Source: Ottowia testudinis (lineage in GTDB: Bacteria > Pseudomonadota > Gammaproteobacteria > Burkholderiales > Burkholderiaceae_C). From it: a stretch of 64,000 bases of DNA. A model generated the notes under the pieces. It had not been told where the DNA came from. It saw only the letters and a list, made by a program, of their open reading frames with translations, and did no database searches. The first letter of the stretch is position 1; each line of letters begins with the position of its first letter. Both the position numbers and the translations under genes were made by a program. This document shows, in pieces, positions 18,423-28,867 of the stretch. Where the stretch lies: the NCBI RefSeq assembly GCF_017498525.1, contig NZ_CP071796.1, positions 2,294,001 through 2,358,000 of the forward strand. Reading direction: 5' to 3'.

Positions 18423-18461
18423 GACCCCATTTCCCGACCCCATTTCCCGACCCCATTTCCC
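18423..18461. repeat. Three tandem 13-bp repeats
   Basis: Three perfect copies of GACCCCATTTCCC follow AATTGTGATCT between the second and third DIP1984 copies. The 645-bp repeat copy 2 begins directly after the array. Confidence 0.9.
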
Positions 18462-19106
18462 GCGGGCTGATTTGTCATCGAATGGCGCTGCCCCTCGCGC
18501 CGTGCCAAGGCCCCCAGTATGTTTTCAACCCGCTGGCGGCCACGCCGGGGTCTTGTGCTCGCCCGGTACGCTCCAGAAAACAATATCAGTCGAATCAGCC
18601 GTCAGCGCTTGCTGGACAAGCGCGAGCAGCTCTACAAATCATAGCGAAAAGCTCACAACTCAACGCGCCAGTTGGTCTCCTGAATCAGCACGTTCAGCTC
18701 GCGAATCTTGCGCGACAGGTCTTCCATCTGCTTTTGCGTCGCCGCCACGTCGATTTGCGGCACCCACTTGATCTCGCGCGGGCTGTAGCGGTCTTCTTCC
18801 TTGTGCGTGACGTCCACCGCGCTTTTCAGCACGCTGTGCTGCTGCATCAGCACATCGCGCTCGGCCAGCAGTTGCGCCAGCGGCCGGCCATCGGGCAGCT
18901 TCGCCGCCGCGTTGGCCGCATCGATCTTCAGCACCAGCGCCTGCTGCTCGGCGATGACGGCAAAGCATTCGGCGATCAGCTTGGCCACGTCTTCACGCGG
19001 CGCATCGCCCTCTTGCGCCAGCGCGTTCTGCGCGATGCGCTCGCGCAGCGAGAGGATTTTCTTTTTCTGATCGGCGCGGATCAGCAGGGCTTCGGCGAGT
19101 TTCACT
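18462..19106. repeat. 645-bp direct repeat, copy 2
   Basis: Matches 16071-16715 over its length. It includes the dispersed repeat with GCGCTTG core at 18605 and the full DIP1984-family gene. Homologous recombination between the copies would delete about 2.4 kb, including the lipoprotein gene and the guaB relic. Confidence 0.85.
18653..19105 (-). CDS. DIP1984-family protein, intact copy
   Basis: 150 residues, the full family length, with the usual landmarks: N-terminal MKLAEALLIRADQKKKI helix, RERIAQNALAQEG, RPLAQLLAERDVL, RYSPREIKWVPQIDV and a final NWRVEL. Long amphipathic helices suggest a coiled coil. Function is unknown. The start is GTG where the truncated copy has ATG, and there is no good ribosome-binding site, so expression may be weak. 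Three copies within 3 kb, two of them broken, point to repeated local duplication. Confidence 0.75.
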   Translation of the reverse strand: MKLAEALLIRADQKKKILSLRERIAQNALAQEGDAPREDVAKLIAECFAVIAEQQALVLKIDAANAAAKLPDGRPLAQLLAERDVLMQQHSVLKSAVDVTHKEEDRYSPREIKWVPQIDVAATQKQMEDLSRKIRELNVLIQETNWRVEL

Positions 19107-19159
19107 AATCGATTTCAGACTAATTTTGGTCTGATCCCACTTTCACAGCACTGTGCCAA

Positions 19160-19593
19160 CTATTTAACACAGGACAAAGACTGCTTAACGACCTTTTGGT
19201 TGGCGTCTGTGTTTTTTATCGAGCCTATCACGGGTAGGACCTCAATCTCTCCATTGTTCTTGTGTTCAATATTCACCATGATTATTGCTGCACCTAGACC
19301 AGAGAGCTCACCCTTAGCTTCGATTTGCTCTAATAGTCTTGCCTTATAAATCACCGATGAAGTTCCGCATTTGAAATTATTTTGCACTGAAACGGATATT
19401 AAATCCAAATTTTCTCTTTTAAGAACTTCTCCATAAATCTTGTATTGCCCTTTGCCGGCCGACTTCTCAAACTGATCAACGTAATTGCCCATGCTTGGGG
19501 CAGCTTGACTGTTTGCGGCCGCGCAGAGTGGCAACAGGAACAAAAAAGATAATAAAAACCTACTCATGGATTGAAAAACAAAACTGGAGTTCA

Positions 19594-19594
<1 letters not shown>
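19160..19594 (-). CDS. AT-rich secreted protein of unknown function
   Basis: 144 residues if it begins at ATG 19594, which overlaps the guaB stop (TGATGA); a start at 19567 (MSRFLLSFLFLLPLC) would give a cleaner signal peptide ending near AAANSQA. The mature part is a small soluble domain with Cys in NNFKCGTSS and the penultimate CVK, which may form a disulfide. No family recognised. Its base composition is clearly lower in GC than all neighbours, so it was probably acquired. It sits inside the segment bounded by two guaB 3' ends. Confidence 0.6.
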
Positions 19595-21243
<1,649 letters not shown>

Positions 21244-21258
21244 TTACACTGCATCACC

Positions 21259-21792
21259 ATGAAAATCGCCCGCGCCTTGATCTTCGGTTTGACGTTTGCC
21301 GCCACGTTTGCGGCCCATGCCCAATACCAGTGGGTCGACAAGGACGGCCGCCGCGTGTTCAGTGACCGGCCGCCGCCCGCCGAGGTGCCGGCCAAGAACG
21401 TGATGTCTCAGCCGCGCGGCTCCAACGCGGCGGTGGTGCGTTCAACTCCGGCGGCGGCCGCCAGCGAGCCGGCGGCGGGCGAAGCATCGGTGGCGGCTCG
21501 GCCCGCGGGCGCCGCCAGCGGGGCGCCCGGCGCTGGTGTCGACAAGGCGCTGGAAGAAAAGAAAAAGAAGGCAGAAGCCGCCGAAGCGGCGCAGAAGAAG
21601 GCCGAAGAGCAGAAAATCGCCGCCGCCAAGGCCGAAAACTGCAAGCGCGCGATGAACGCCAAGGCCAGCATCGATTCGGGCATGCGCATGGCCCGCGTCA
21701 ACGACAAGGGCGAGCGCGAGGTGCTCGACGATGCGCAGCGCGCCGCCGAGCTGAAGCGCGTCAACGGCATCATCGCTTCCGATTGCAAGTGA
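21259..21792 (+). CDS. DUF4124-domain secreted protein
   Basis: 177 residues from ATG 21259. A Sec signal peptide ends in AAHA; the DUF4124 domain follows immediately (QYQWVDKDGRRVFSDRPPP), then an Ala/Pro linker, a Lys/Glu/Ala coiled-coil run (about 95-125) and a C-terminal helix with two Cys. Such periplasmic proteins are common in betaproteobacteria, function unknown. Divergent from guaB with about 195 bp between starts, and followed by a strong terminator. Confidence 0.85.
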   Translation: MKIARALIFGLTFAATFAAHAQYQWVDKDGRRVFSDRPPPAEVPAKNVMSQPRGSNAAVVRSTPAAAASEPAAGEASVAARPAGAASGAPGAGVDKALEEKKKKAEAAEAAQKKAEEQKIAAAKAENCKRAMNAKASIDSGMRMARVNDKGEREVLDDAQRAAELKRVNGIIASDCK

Positions 21793-21804
21793 AATCAGGC
21801 TCTA

Positions 21805-21848
21805 GCGCTTGTCCATAAAGCGCGAGCCGCTATTGTTTTTATAGATAG
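21805..21848. repeat. Dispersed GCGCTTG repeat
   Basis: One copy of the family: palindromic core GCGCTTG-N5-AAGCGC followed by GAGC(C/A)GCTAT and an AT-rich tail. Twelve bases after the DUF4124 gene stop. Confidence 0.75.
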
Positions 21849-21915
21849 CCGCGCCTGGCGGCATATGGCTTGGGCGTTGCCATCGAAGCGCACCTGAATC
21901 ATTTCGCCATCGACC

Positions 21916-21939
21916 AGCGCGCCCAGGGCGCGCTTTTTT
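21916..21939 (+). terminator. Rho-independent terminator of the DUF4124 gene
   Basis: Perfect 8-bp stem AGCGCGCC / GGCGCGCT with a CAG loop, followed by six T. It separates the DUF4124 gene from convergent rnfH. Confidence 0.85.
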
Positions 21940-21955
21940 GATGCCGCCAAAGGCT

Positions 21956-22294
21956 TCAATAACCCGGCTTGGCGCCTGGCCGCCGTTTGGCGAACAGCCC
22001 GGCCGCTCGCGCGCCCTGCTGGCCAAAGCGCTCACGCCGCGCCAGCTTGGGGTCGACACGCAGCGGGCGCCACACCTCGACCCGGTCGTGCGCTGCCAGC
22101 GGCCGATCAAGCGGCGCCTTGCGGCCCCAGACGCCGACCGCGCCTGCCGCGCCCAACGCCATCGCCGTCTCCAGCAAGTCCGCCGCCACCAGCGCGTCGC
22201 GCACCGTGCTGCCGGGGGGCAGCGTCAGGCTTTTTTCGCGCACCTCGCGCGGCGCGGCCGAATAAGCCACCGTGACGTCGATGGTCGCGCTCAC
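21956..22294 (-). CDS. rnfH: RnfH-family ubiquitin-fold protein
   Basis: 112 residues from GTG 22294, overlapping the ratA stop (GTGA). The beta-grasp pattern is visible: IDVTVAYSAAPREVREKSLTLPPGSTVRDAL, then HDRVEVWRPLRVDPKLARR near residue 85. The C-terminal tail is Arg/Gly-rich. The family is conserved next to ratA and smpB; its role is not firmly known. Confidence 0.88.
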   Translation of the reverse strand: MSATIDVTVAYSAAPREVREKSLTLPPGSTVRDALVAADLLETAMALGAAGAVGVWGRKAPLDRPLAAHDRVEVWRPLRVDPKLARRERFGQQGARAAGLFAKRRPGAKPGY

Positions 22295-22743
22295 GCCGCC
22301 ACGCCGCCGTACACCTGCTCGGCGCGCTGCACAAAGGCGTCGACGAAGCTGGAGGCGATCTTGTCGAACACGGGCCCGACCAGCGCGGCCAGCAGGCGGT
22401 TGGAAAAGCCGTAATCCATCGTCAGATCGACTCGGCAGGCGCGCTGCTCGCCCTCTCCCACCGGGGTGAAGGTCCACACGCCTTCCAGGTTGGAAAACGG
22501 CCCTTTCACCAGATGCAGCCGCACCTCGCGCCCTGGCACGTGCTCGTTGCGCGTGACAAAGGTCTGCTTGACGCCCTTGAAGGCGATACCGACCTCGGCC
22601 GTCATGCCCTGCTCGCTCTGCTGCAGCACCTTGCCGTGGCTGCACCAGGGCAAGAATTGGGGGTAGCGCTCGACATCGATCACCAGATCGAACATCTCCT
22701 GGGCGCTGTACCAGATCAGGACGGACTTGTGGACGGATTTCAT
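22291..22743 (-). CDS. ratA: RatA/COQ10-type START-fold protein
   Basis: 150 residues. A START/polyketide-cyclase domain with MKSVHKSVLIWYSAQEMFDL at the N-terminus, the family motif VERYPQFLPWC at about 24-34 and a C-terminal helix (LVGPVFDKIASSFVDAFVQRA). Relatives are described both as ubiquinone-binding (COQ10) proteins and as RatA, which in E. coli interferes with 70S assembly. Divergent from smpB with 93 bp between starts; translationally coupled to rnfH. Confidence 0.88.
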   Translation of the reverse strand: MKSVHKSVLIWYSAQEMFDLVIDVERYPQFLPWCSHGKVLQQSEQGMTAEVGIAFKGVKQTFVTRNEHVPGREVRLHLVKGPFSNLEGVWTFTPVGEGEQRACRVDLTMDYGFSNRLLAALVGPVFDKIASSFVDAFVQRAEQVYGGVAA

Positions 22744-22836
22744 AGAATGCGCGTTTGCCGCCGATTTTAGGCGCGCGCCATTGCCAGCCGCCGCGCCCTT
22801 GCTTGCAAAGCGCGAGCAACGCTCCATATTCCACAG

Positions 22837-23316
22837 ATGGCCACCAAGAAATCCAAGTCGCCCAACCCGGTCATCGCCGAGAACAAAAAGGCCGCATTCA
22901 ACTACTTCTTCGAAGACCGCTTCGAGGCCGGCATGGTGCTGGAAGGCTGGGAAGTCAAGGCCCTGCGCGCCGGCAAGGCGCAGCTGACCGATGGTTATGT
23001 GGTGATCCGCAATGGCGAGCTGTTCGTCATCGGCTGCCAGATCAACCCGCTGGGCACCGCCAGCACGCACGTGCGGCCCGATTCGGTGCGCACCAAGAAG
23101 CTGCTGCTGCATGCCGAGGAGATCCAGCGCCTGATCGGCAAGGTCGAGCAAAAGGGTTACACGTTGGTGCCCATCAATCTGCACTGGAAGAACGGCCGCG
23201 TGAAGTGCGAGATCGCCCTGGCCAAGGGCAAGGCCACGCACGACAAGCGCGACACCATCAAGGAGCGCGAAGGCAAGCGCGAGGTGGAGCGCGCGATGAA
23301 AGAACGGCATCGGTGA
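22837..23316 (+). CDS. smpB: SsrA (tmRNA)-binding protein
   Basis: 159 residues. It brings tmRNA to stalled ribosomes in trans-translation. The OB-fold core shows [32 protein letters not shown] and GCQINPLG, and the basic C-terminal tail ([20 protein letters not shown]) that inserts into the mRNA channel is intact. The tmRNA gene itself is not in the window. Confidence 0.97.
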   Translation: MATKKSKSPNPVIAENKKAAFNYFFEDRFEAGMVLEGWEVKALRAGKAQLTDGYVVIRNGELFVIGCQINPLGTASTHVRPDSVRTKKLLLHAEEIQRLIGKVEQKGYTLVPINLHWKNGRVKCEIALAKGKATHDKRDTIKEREGKREVERAMKERHR

Positions 23317-23431
23317 CCCCGCAGGCTGGGCTGATCAGCTGTTTTCCCGGCTTGGCCTCTTGTCCGACATGAACTGTCGTCATCGGGGGCTAAACTGGCC
23401 GGTCTGTTCCACCCGTCTGGAGAAAAACACC

Positions 23432-23857
23432 ATGAAAACCCTGTTCACCGCCTCGGCCATTGCCCTCGCCGCCCTGCTCGGCGCCTGCTCGACCAAGCAG
23501 CCGCAGACCAATGCCGACATGGCCAAAGCCAGCACCAGCGCCAAGGCCAGCACGCCCACGCAGGCCGTGGATGGCACCCTGATCGGCCCTGATGGCCGCA
23601 CGCTGTACACCTTCAGCCGCGACGTGGCAGGCAGCGGCAAATCCGCCTGCGTGGACACCTGCGCCGCCAATTGGCCGCCGCTGCCCGTGGCCGCCAGCGC
23701 CGTGCCGCTGGGCGACTACACCATCATCACCCGCGCCGACGGCAGCAAGCAGTGGGCCTTTAAGGGCATGCCGCTGTACTACTACGCCAAGGACACCAAG
23801 TCCGGCGACAAGCTGGGCGATGGCGTGGGCGGCAACTGGAAGATCGCGCGGCCCTGA
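23432..23857 (+). CDS. COG4315-type lipoprotein
   Basis: 141 residues from ATG 23432 after a GGAG-type site. The signal peptide ends in lipobox LLGAC, then a Lys/Ala/Thr linker. The rest is a repeated fold (PF03640-like): DGRTLYTFSRDVAG with CVDTCAANWPPL, then KQWAFKGMPLYYYAKDTKSGD. Such proteins are predicted envelope lipoproteins of unknown function. The gene stands alone and is followed by a strong bidirectional terminator. Confidence 0.85.
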   Translation: MKTLFTASAIALAALLGACSTKQPQTNADMAKASTSAKASTPTQAVDGTLIGPDGRTLYTFSRDVAGSGKSACVDTCAANWPPLPVAASAVPLGDYTIITRADGSKQWAFKGMPLYYYAKDTKSGDKLGDGVGGNWKIARP

Positions 23858-23890
23858 TCCGCCCAACGGGCCATTGCCCGTTTTCACAAC

Positions 23891-23919
23891 AAAAACCGTG
23901 GCATGCCACGGTTTTTTTT
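23891..23919 (+). terminator. Rho-independent terminator
   Basis: A self-complementary stem, AAACCGTGGC / GCCACGGTTT meeting at an ATGC centre, is followed by eight T. The symmetric A-run on the other side makes it potentially bidirectional. Confidence 0.9.
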
Positions 23920-23920
23920 G

Positions 23921-23975
23921 CTATTCAAAAAATAGCTTCTTGCGCTTGTTTGGCGATGATTTGACGGCTAAAACA
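23921..23975. repeat. Dispersed GCGCTTG repeat, partial
   Basis: Half copy: an AAAAAATAGCTTCTTGCGCTTG arm without the matching CAAGCGC, then divergent sequence. It lies in the 76 bp before the unknown two-gene operon. Confidence 0.55.
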
Positions 23976-24051
23976 GCACCAATTTCATGGCTGCGTCAGC
24001 CAAAGCCGCGATGTTACAAAAGATATCATTCGCGGCCCCTTTTCTTGACCC

Positions 24052-25677
24052 ATGCGCACCAACCGCCGTTCCGACCTTGCGCCGCCCGCACCACCGCGCC
24101 GTTGGGGCTTGTGGGCCGGGGTTGGCGCGCTGCTGCTGGGCCTGTGGATCGTCTTCAACATCGGCTGGCCGCCGGCCATCGCGCCGTGGGCCGACCCGGC
24201 GCTGTTGCGCGGCAACCTTTGGCGCACGCGGTTTTTTGGCGGCATCGACCGCTGGGCCACGCCCGGCATGTGGCTGAGCGACGCCGTGCAGCTGCTCGAA
24301 ACGCGCGGTTTTCGCTGCCAGCTGCCCGAAGACCCGCAAACCGGCACCGCGCCGCGCCAGGCCGGCATTTACCCCACCATTTGCAGGCACCGCGGTGAAG
24401 GGCTCCTTGGCCAACCCACCGCCGTGCTGCTGCGTGCGTCCCACTGGGGCGCTGAACCAGACCGCCTGGTCTCGGCCATTGCCGGCGTGGCCGATGGCGA
24501 CACCAACCCCGCCGTCGCCAGCCTGCGCGGCGCGCTGGCCCGGCTGGCTTTTGAGAAGGCCGGCGTGTTGCCTCCGCGCGGCATGAAAATCACAGGCTGG
24601 CAGGCCAAGGGCCCGCGCGATCTGGCGCTGCTGCTGCAAAACCGCTTGCTGCCACCAGAGGAGCTGTGGTGCGAATCCCTCACCTGCGGCGGCGCGCGGC
24701 TGAAGCGCTTTCTTGGCGGCTTGACCGCGCTGCCCAACAGCCGCGCGCTGCCCAGCGGCCATGCCTGCCATTGGGCGTTTGCGCTGCGCGGGCTGGGCAT
24801 GCTGCCGGCCGAACCGGCGCCCGCCACGCGTCGCGGAAACGCCATGGCGCGGCACGAATGGCCGCTGCTGGAGCACGAACCCGGCAGCGACGAGGCGGTG
24901 CAGCGCTGGCAAGGCCACGACCTGGCCGGCCGCCCCATCGGCGCCACGCTCGCGCTCAACCGCCAAGGCCAGGTGCAAACCGTCGAATTGGCCGTGGCGG
25001 ATCTGCGCGAGCGCTTTGTGGCCACGGGCGATGCCGTGCAGGCCGATCTGGGGCGCTGCAAAACGGAACCGGCCCAAACCTGGGTCGCGCTGGCCAAGCC
25101 GCGCACGGTGCTGCGTGATGACGCCAGCCCCGACTCACGCGTGACCCTGAACGCCGCCTGGCTGGCGTGGCTGCCCGAGACCGGCATCGACAACGCGTTT
25201 TCCTACAACCTTGAGCTCTGGTCCGCGCTGGATGAGCCCACGCGCTTGACGCTGCTGCAGTCCGTGCTCTCACATCCAGAGCAGACGCGCGGGCGCCTGG
25301 CGCGGCGCGGCGAGACCATGGGTTACGGCGACGTCAGCACAGGCCTGGCCGTGGTGCAGTCGCTGATGGACGAGCCCGCCGCCTGGCCCACGCCCGAGAC
25401 GCTCGAAAAGCTCTGGGCCGACCCGAAAGTCGTGCACCCGTCCTACGTACTCGCGTTGGCCCTGATGCGCTGCGGCGCGGTGGCGGCCACCCACAAAAGC
25501 GAATTCCCCCCGCCCGACCCGGCTTGCTGGCGCGCGCTTGAAGCGCGGGCGCCCCAAGTCGGCCGCGCCGCGCGCGACTGGCTCGCCGCCGTGCGCGCCG
25601 ACGGCTGGGCGCCGCGCTACGGCAACGAAAAGCGCGTCTACCCATGGTTGATCGCACTGCTGGAGCCCGCGCCGTGA
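24052..25677 (+). CDS. Unknown membrane-anchored protein (first of pair)
   Basis: 541 residues. One transmembrane helix near the N-terminus (about 20-38: WAGVGALLLGLWIVFNIGW) after an Arg/Pro cytoplasmic segment; the rest is probably periplasmic. It has scattered Cys (in GFRCQLP, TICRHRG, WCESLTCGG) and a late segment, GETMGYGDVSTGLAVVQSL. No family recognised. The next gene starts within its stop codon (GTGA), so the two are coupled and probably form one envelope complex. Codon use matches the core genome, so there is no sign of recent transfer. Confidence 0.8.
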   Translation: MRTNRRSDLAPPAPPRRWGLWAGVGALLLGLWIVFNIGWPPAIAPWADPALLRGNLWRTRFFGGIDRWATPGMWLSDAVQLLETRGFRCQLPEDPQTGTAPRQAGIYPTICRHRGEGLLGQPTAVLLRASHWGAEPDRLVSAIAGVADGDTNPAVASLRGALARLAFEKAGVLPPRGMKITGWQAKGPRDLALLLQNRLLPPEELWCESLTCGGARLKRFLGGLTALPNSRALPSGHACHWAFALRGLGMLPAEPAPATRRGNAMARHEWPLLEHEPGSDEAVQRWQGHDLAGRPIGATLALNRQGQVQTVELAVADLRERFVATGDAVQADLGRCKTEPAQTWVALAKPRTVLRDDASPDSRVTLNAAWLAWLPETGIDNAFSYNLELWSALDEPTRLTLLQSVLSHPEQTRGRLARRGETMGYGDVSTGLAVVQSLMDEPAAWPTPETLEKLWADPKVVHPSYVLALALMRCGAVAATHKSEFPPPDPACWRALEARAPQVGRAARDWLAAVRADGWAPRYGNEKRVYPWLIALLEPAP

Positions 25678-27707
25678 AGAATCCGCGCCTGCAACTCATC
25701 CTGGGCCTGCTCGCCGTGGCGCTGTTGATCGGTCTGGCCGCGTGGACCCGCCAAGCGCCCGCACCCAGCGCCTCGCGCACCGTGGCCAACGCCATGGGCG
25801 AGCTGCGCGAAGAAGCCGGCGTCATCCATTACCAGCCGCCCGCCGGCCAGCCCGGCGTGCCCATGCAGTGGGACGCGGCCGATCTGGAGCGGCGCTGGCA
25901 TCTGCAGTATTTCATCGACCACGGCTACATCGGCCTGCGCGGCAACACCGAACCGGCCGTGTCGGCGCAATGGATTCAATCGCTCGGCTTTCCGGCGCTG
26001 CAGCTGGCCTGGCCTTCGCTGCACATGCCGCCGCAGCCCGCCTGCGGCCCCGGCGACACCTTGGCCGAGGCCTGCCCCGTGTTCAACATGCGCCTGATCA
26101 GCCGTGCCAGCGACACGCGTGAACAAGCCTTGCTGCACGCGCGCGAGCCGCTGCCCCGCCAGCAGCAGATCCCGTTCGAGCAGCGCACCGCCAGCCAATG
26201 GGCGGCCTTCTATACCCGCGCCGACGGCCAATGGGCCGGCTGGCTGTGCGATGCCCGGCGCCTGCAAGACCAGAACGATGCCCTGGCCACCTGGGGCCCC
26301 GAAGACGGCCAATGGGCCTTGCCGCTCGGCGACAACGCCTGCCTGCAGGCCAGCGGGTGGCGCGAGCGGCCCCTCTGGCGGCGCTGGACGGTCTTAAGCG
26401 GCCTGACCGAACACCCGGTGCTGGTGCGGTGCTCCGCCGCGCTGCGCCAGCCGCCCCGCGAAGACAGCGGGCGCGGAGATCGCATCGAGACGCGCTGCCA
26501 AGCCCTCTTCGAACACGCCGGCCGCCTGATCGAGCTGGACCTGCCCGGCCGCGCCAGCGGCGTACCCGCACCGGCCACTGCCGCCGAAAGACTGCGCCCC
26601 CAGCTCATCGAGGCCGCCTGGCGCACGCTGCAAGACGCCGCCGCCGCGCGCGTGCCCACGCCCGCCGAAGCCTTGCGGCGCGAAGCCGCCTGGTGCGGCG
26701 AGTTGGACGCGCAATCCACCCGCTTGCGCGACGAATTCAAGGCCACGCGCGACCAACTCAGCACCGTCTGGAACAACCCGCCGCTCAAGGTAAGCCTGGA
26801 TCCCGGCAGCCCGTGCACGCGCGCCTTCCACCGCGTGCTGGACGTCTGGCTGCGCGCGCCGGCCGCAGCCAAGCCCGAAGCCGCCTGGCTGGCCGCCGCC
26901 CGCCAGGTGGGCGATGCCGTGCGGCGCCACACCCGCAACGTGCCCGAGCCCGTGTGGTCGCTGGTGGGTCAACTCATGGAACGCGCCGAAGGCCCCGCCA
27001 GCCCGGCCCTGCTCGCCTGGCAGGCGCAGCAGCCCTGGGTGCAGAGCAAGGCCGAAGTGGTGCTCAAGCGCTACGACCAGGTGGGTGACGGCATCCGCGC
27101 CCTGCCCGTGCCCGAACGCATTCGCTTGCGCAACGACCTCGGCCACGCGCTCAGCCGCAGCGACCACCTGAACCACCCGCGCACGCCCGATCTGCTGTGG
27201 GCCGCCGCCGACGAATGGATGACCGTGGGTCATTCCGCGGGCGGATTGCCGACCCCCGAGGCCGTGAGCCTGCTGACCTTTGCCGCCACCTACGCGCGCC
27301 AACCTTCGGCCTTGCCACCGTCAGAAGCGCAGGGCCGGCTGCAACACCTGGTGCTGGGCATGGAAAAGCTGGCGCGCCAGTTGGCGCAAGTGCCGGCCGA
27401 AAGCGCCGAGGCCCGCCGCATCCAGGTCGGCACCCTGGCCGTGCACGCCGCTTGGCACGCCAACCACCTGGCACTGACGGGTGGCGACGCCGTCCGCTGG
27501 CGGGCGTGGCTCGGCGACTGGGCGGCCTGGTCGGTCACCGCACTGCCCCCACCCCTGCCCACCACCCAGGGTGCGCGCGAGCTGGATCGCGGCAGCGCCT
27601 GGATCCGTGGCGTGGCCCTGCACCGCGATGCGGCACTCGCTGGCAAAGCCACCGACCCCGACTGCCCAGGCGGCGCGCTGCTGGGTTGCGCGATGGGGAT
27701 CGAATGA
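25674..27707 (+). CDS. Unknown membrane-anchored protein (second of pair)
   Basis: 677 residues from GTG 25674, overlapping the previous stop by four bases. An N-terminal transmembrane helix (about 6-24, LILGLLAVALLIGLAAW) anchors a large soluble domain with many Trp and Cys. There are paired-looking segments (GYIGLRG; QWAAFYTRADGQWAGWLC). I recognise no domain. Same topology and coupling as the preceding gene; lost or truncated domains are not evident. The two could be subunits of an uncharacterised periplasmic machine. Confidence 0.8.
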   Translation: MKNPRLQLILGLLAVALLIGLAAWTRQAPAPSASRTVANAMGELREEAGVIHYQPPAGQPGVPMQWDAADLERRWHLQYFIDHGYIGLRGNTEPAVSAQWIQSLGFPALQLAWPSLHMPPQPACGPGDTLAEACPVFNMRLISRASDTREQALLHAREPLPRQQQIPFEQRTASQWAAFYTRADGQWAGWLCDARRLQDQNDALATWGPEDGQWALPLGDNACLQASGWRERPLWRRWTVLSGLTEHPVLVRCSAALRQPPREDSGRGDRIETRCQALFEHAGRLIELDLPGRASGVPAPATAAERLRPQLIEAAWRTLQDAAAARVPTPAEALRREAAWCGELDAQSTRLRDEFKATRDQLSTVWNNPPLKVSLDPGSPCTRAFHRVLDVWLRAPAAAKPEAAWLAAARQVGDAVRRHTRNVPEPVWSLVGQLMERAEGPASPALLAWQAQQPWVQSKAEVVLKRYDQVGDGIRALPVPERIRLRNDLGHALSRSDHLNHPRTPDLLWAAADEWMTVGHSAGGLPTPEAVSLLTFAATYARQPSALPPSEAQGRLQHLVLGMEKLARQLAQVPAESAEARRIQVGTLAVHAAWHANHLALTGGDAVRWRAWLGDWAAWSVTALPPPLPTTQGARELDRGSAWIRGVALHRDAALAGKATDPDCPGGALLGCAMGIE

Positions 27708-27724
27708 TGCGGCGCCAGCGCGGA

Positions 27725-27763
27725 GAGCTATTGAATTTATAGCTTCCCGCGCTGATTGAAAAA
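27725..27763. repeat. Dispersed repeat, left half, split by IS30
   Basis: GCTATTGAATTTATAGCTTC leads into CGCGCTGATTGAAAA and stops where the IS30-family element begins; the complementary right half (CAAGCGCTGGCGGCC) appears at 28870-28884 on the other side. The insertion sequence seems to have landed in the loop of the repeat. Confidence 0.6.
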
Positions 27764-27770
27764 GGGTAGA

Positions 27771-28865
27771 TTCAAGTCCAAGTGCAACCTCGATTCAATG
27801 CACGGAGTCATTGGTGTGTGTCAATTGCTGCATGTGCTGTGCATAGACTTCAAGCGGTGAGCGGTAGCCTAGGGTCATTCTGGGGCGGCCATTGAGCTCA
27901 TCAGCCACGGCATCGAGTTGCTGCTGTGTATAGCCGCTCAGATCGGTACCTTTTGGGAAGTACTGGCGCAGCAGTCCGTTGGTGTTCTCGTTGCTGCCCC
28001 TCTGCCAGGGGCTGTAGGGATCGCAGAAGTACACCTTCATGCCCGTGTTCTGGCTCAACTTGGCGTGTTCGGCCATCTCCGAGCCCCGGTCATAGGTCAG
28101 GCTCTGGCGCATGGGCGCTGCAATGCCATTGAGCTTGTCGCTGAAGGCCTGCAGCACGTGCGCAGCCGTGGCTGGATGGGGGTGAGGCAGCTTGACCAGC
28201 ACCACCAGACGCGTGGTGCGCTCGACCAAGGTGCCGATGGCGCTGGCGTTGGCCGCTCCCTTGATGAGATCACCTTCCCAATGACCGGGAAGCTGACGAT
28301 CCTCGACTTGCGGCGGACGCACGTGGATGCTCATCATCTGCTGCATCTCTGCGCGTCGGTCCACTCCCTTGGAGCGCGGCCAGCGCTTGGCGCCAGCCAT
28401 GCGCAGACACGACACCAACTCCTTTTTGAGCTCGCCTCTGGGCTGGGCATAGATGCAGGTGTAAATGCTCTCGTGTGACACGCTCTGGCGCCTGTCGTGC
28501 GGGTGGAGATTCTTCAGGTGCCCGGCAATCTGCTGGGGCGACCAGCGCTGGCGCAGATGGTCGCACACGAGTTGAAACAGTGCGCCATCGCGGTGCAGCT
28601 TCGGCAAAGGGCGGGCAAAGCGCCTGCGCCTGTCGCTGCGCTGCTGGGCGTATTTGGAGATGTAGCCATGGGCACCACCATTGCGCTGGCATTCACGACT
28701 GATGGTGCTCTTGTGGCGCCCCAGCGCCCTTGCTATAGCGCTTTGGCTCAGCCCTTGTTGCAAGCCCAGCGCTATCGCATGGCGCTCCATCTCTGTGATC
28801 TGTTGGTAAGCTCTTTGGGTCATAGGGTACTCAATTCTGATGGGGGTGTTGCACTTCAGATTTGA
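27771..28865. mobile_element. IS30-family insertion sequence
   Basis: About 1.1 kb, with imperfect terminal inverted repeats TTCAAGTCCAAGTGCAAC (27771-27788) and GTTGCACTTCAGATTTGA (28848-28865) and one full transposase gene. The exact ends are uncertain by a few bases. Flanks carry two halves of a dispersed repeat. It is the only complete insertion sequence in the window. Confidence 0.85.
27795..28823 (-). CDS. IS30-family transposase
   Basis: 342 residues from ATG 28823. N-terminal helix-turn-helix (TEMERHAIALGLQQGLSQSA, then IARALGRHKSTISRE) and a DDE core: Asp in HWEGDLI, Asp in TYDRGSEM and Glu in SNENTNGLLRQYFPKGTDL, all in place. It probably remains active. A longer frame upstream (to 29213) leaves the element and is not used. 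Confidence 0.95.
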   Translation of the reverse strand: MTQRAYQQITEMERHAIALGLQQGLSQSAIARALGRHKSTISRECQRNGGAHGYISKYAQQRSDRRRRFARPLPKLHRDGALFQLVCDHLRQRWSPQQIAGHLKNLHPHDRRQSVSHESIYTCIYAQPRGELKKELVSCLRMAGAKRWPRSKGVDRRAEMQQMMSIHVRPPQVEDRQLPGHWEGDLIKGAANASAIGTLVERTTRLVVLVKLPHPHPATAAHVLQAFSDKLNGIAAPMRQSLTYDRGSEMAEHAKLSQNTGMKVYFCDPYSPWQRGSNENTNGLLRQYFPKGTDLSGYTQQQLDAVADELNGRPRMTLGYRSPLEVYAQHMQQLTHTNDSVH

Positions 28866-28867
28866 GG

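Noticed and set aside
21850-21955. Minus-strand segment reading like coding sequence (VDGEMIQVRFDGN)
   Set aside because: Very short, ends in a dispersed repeat and crosses the terminator hairpin; at most a relic.
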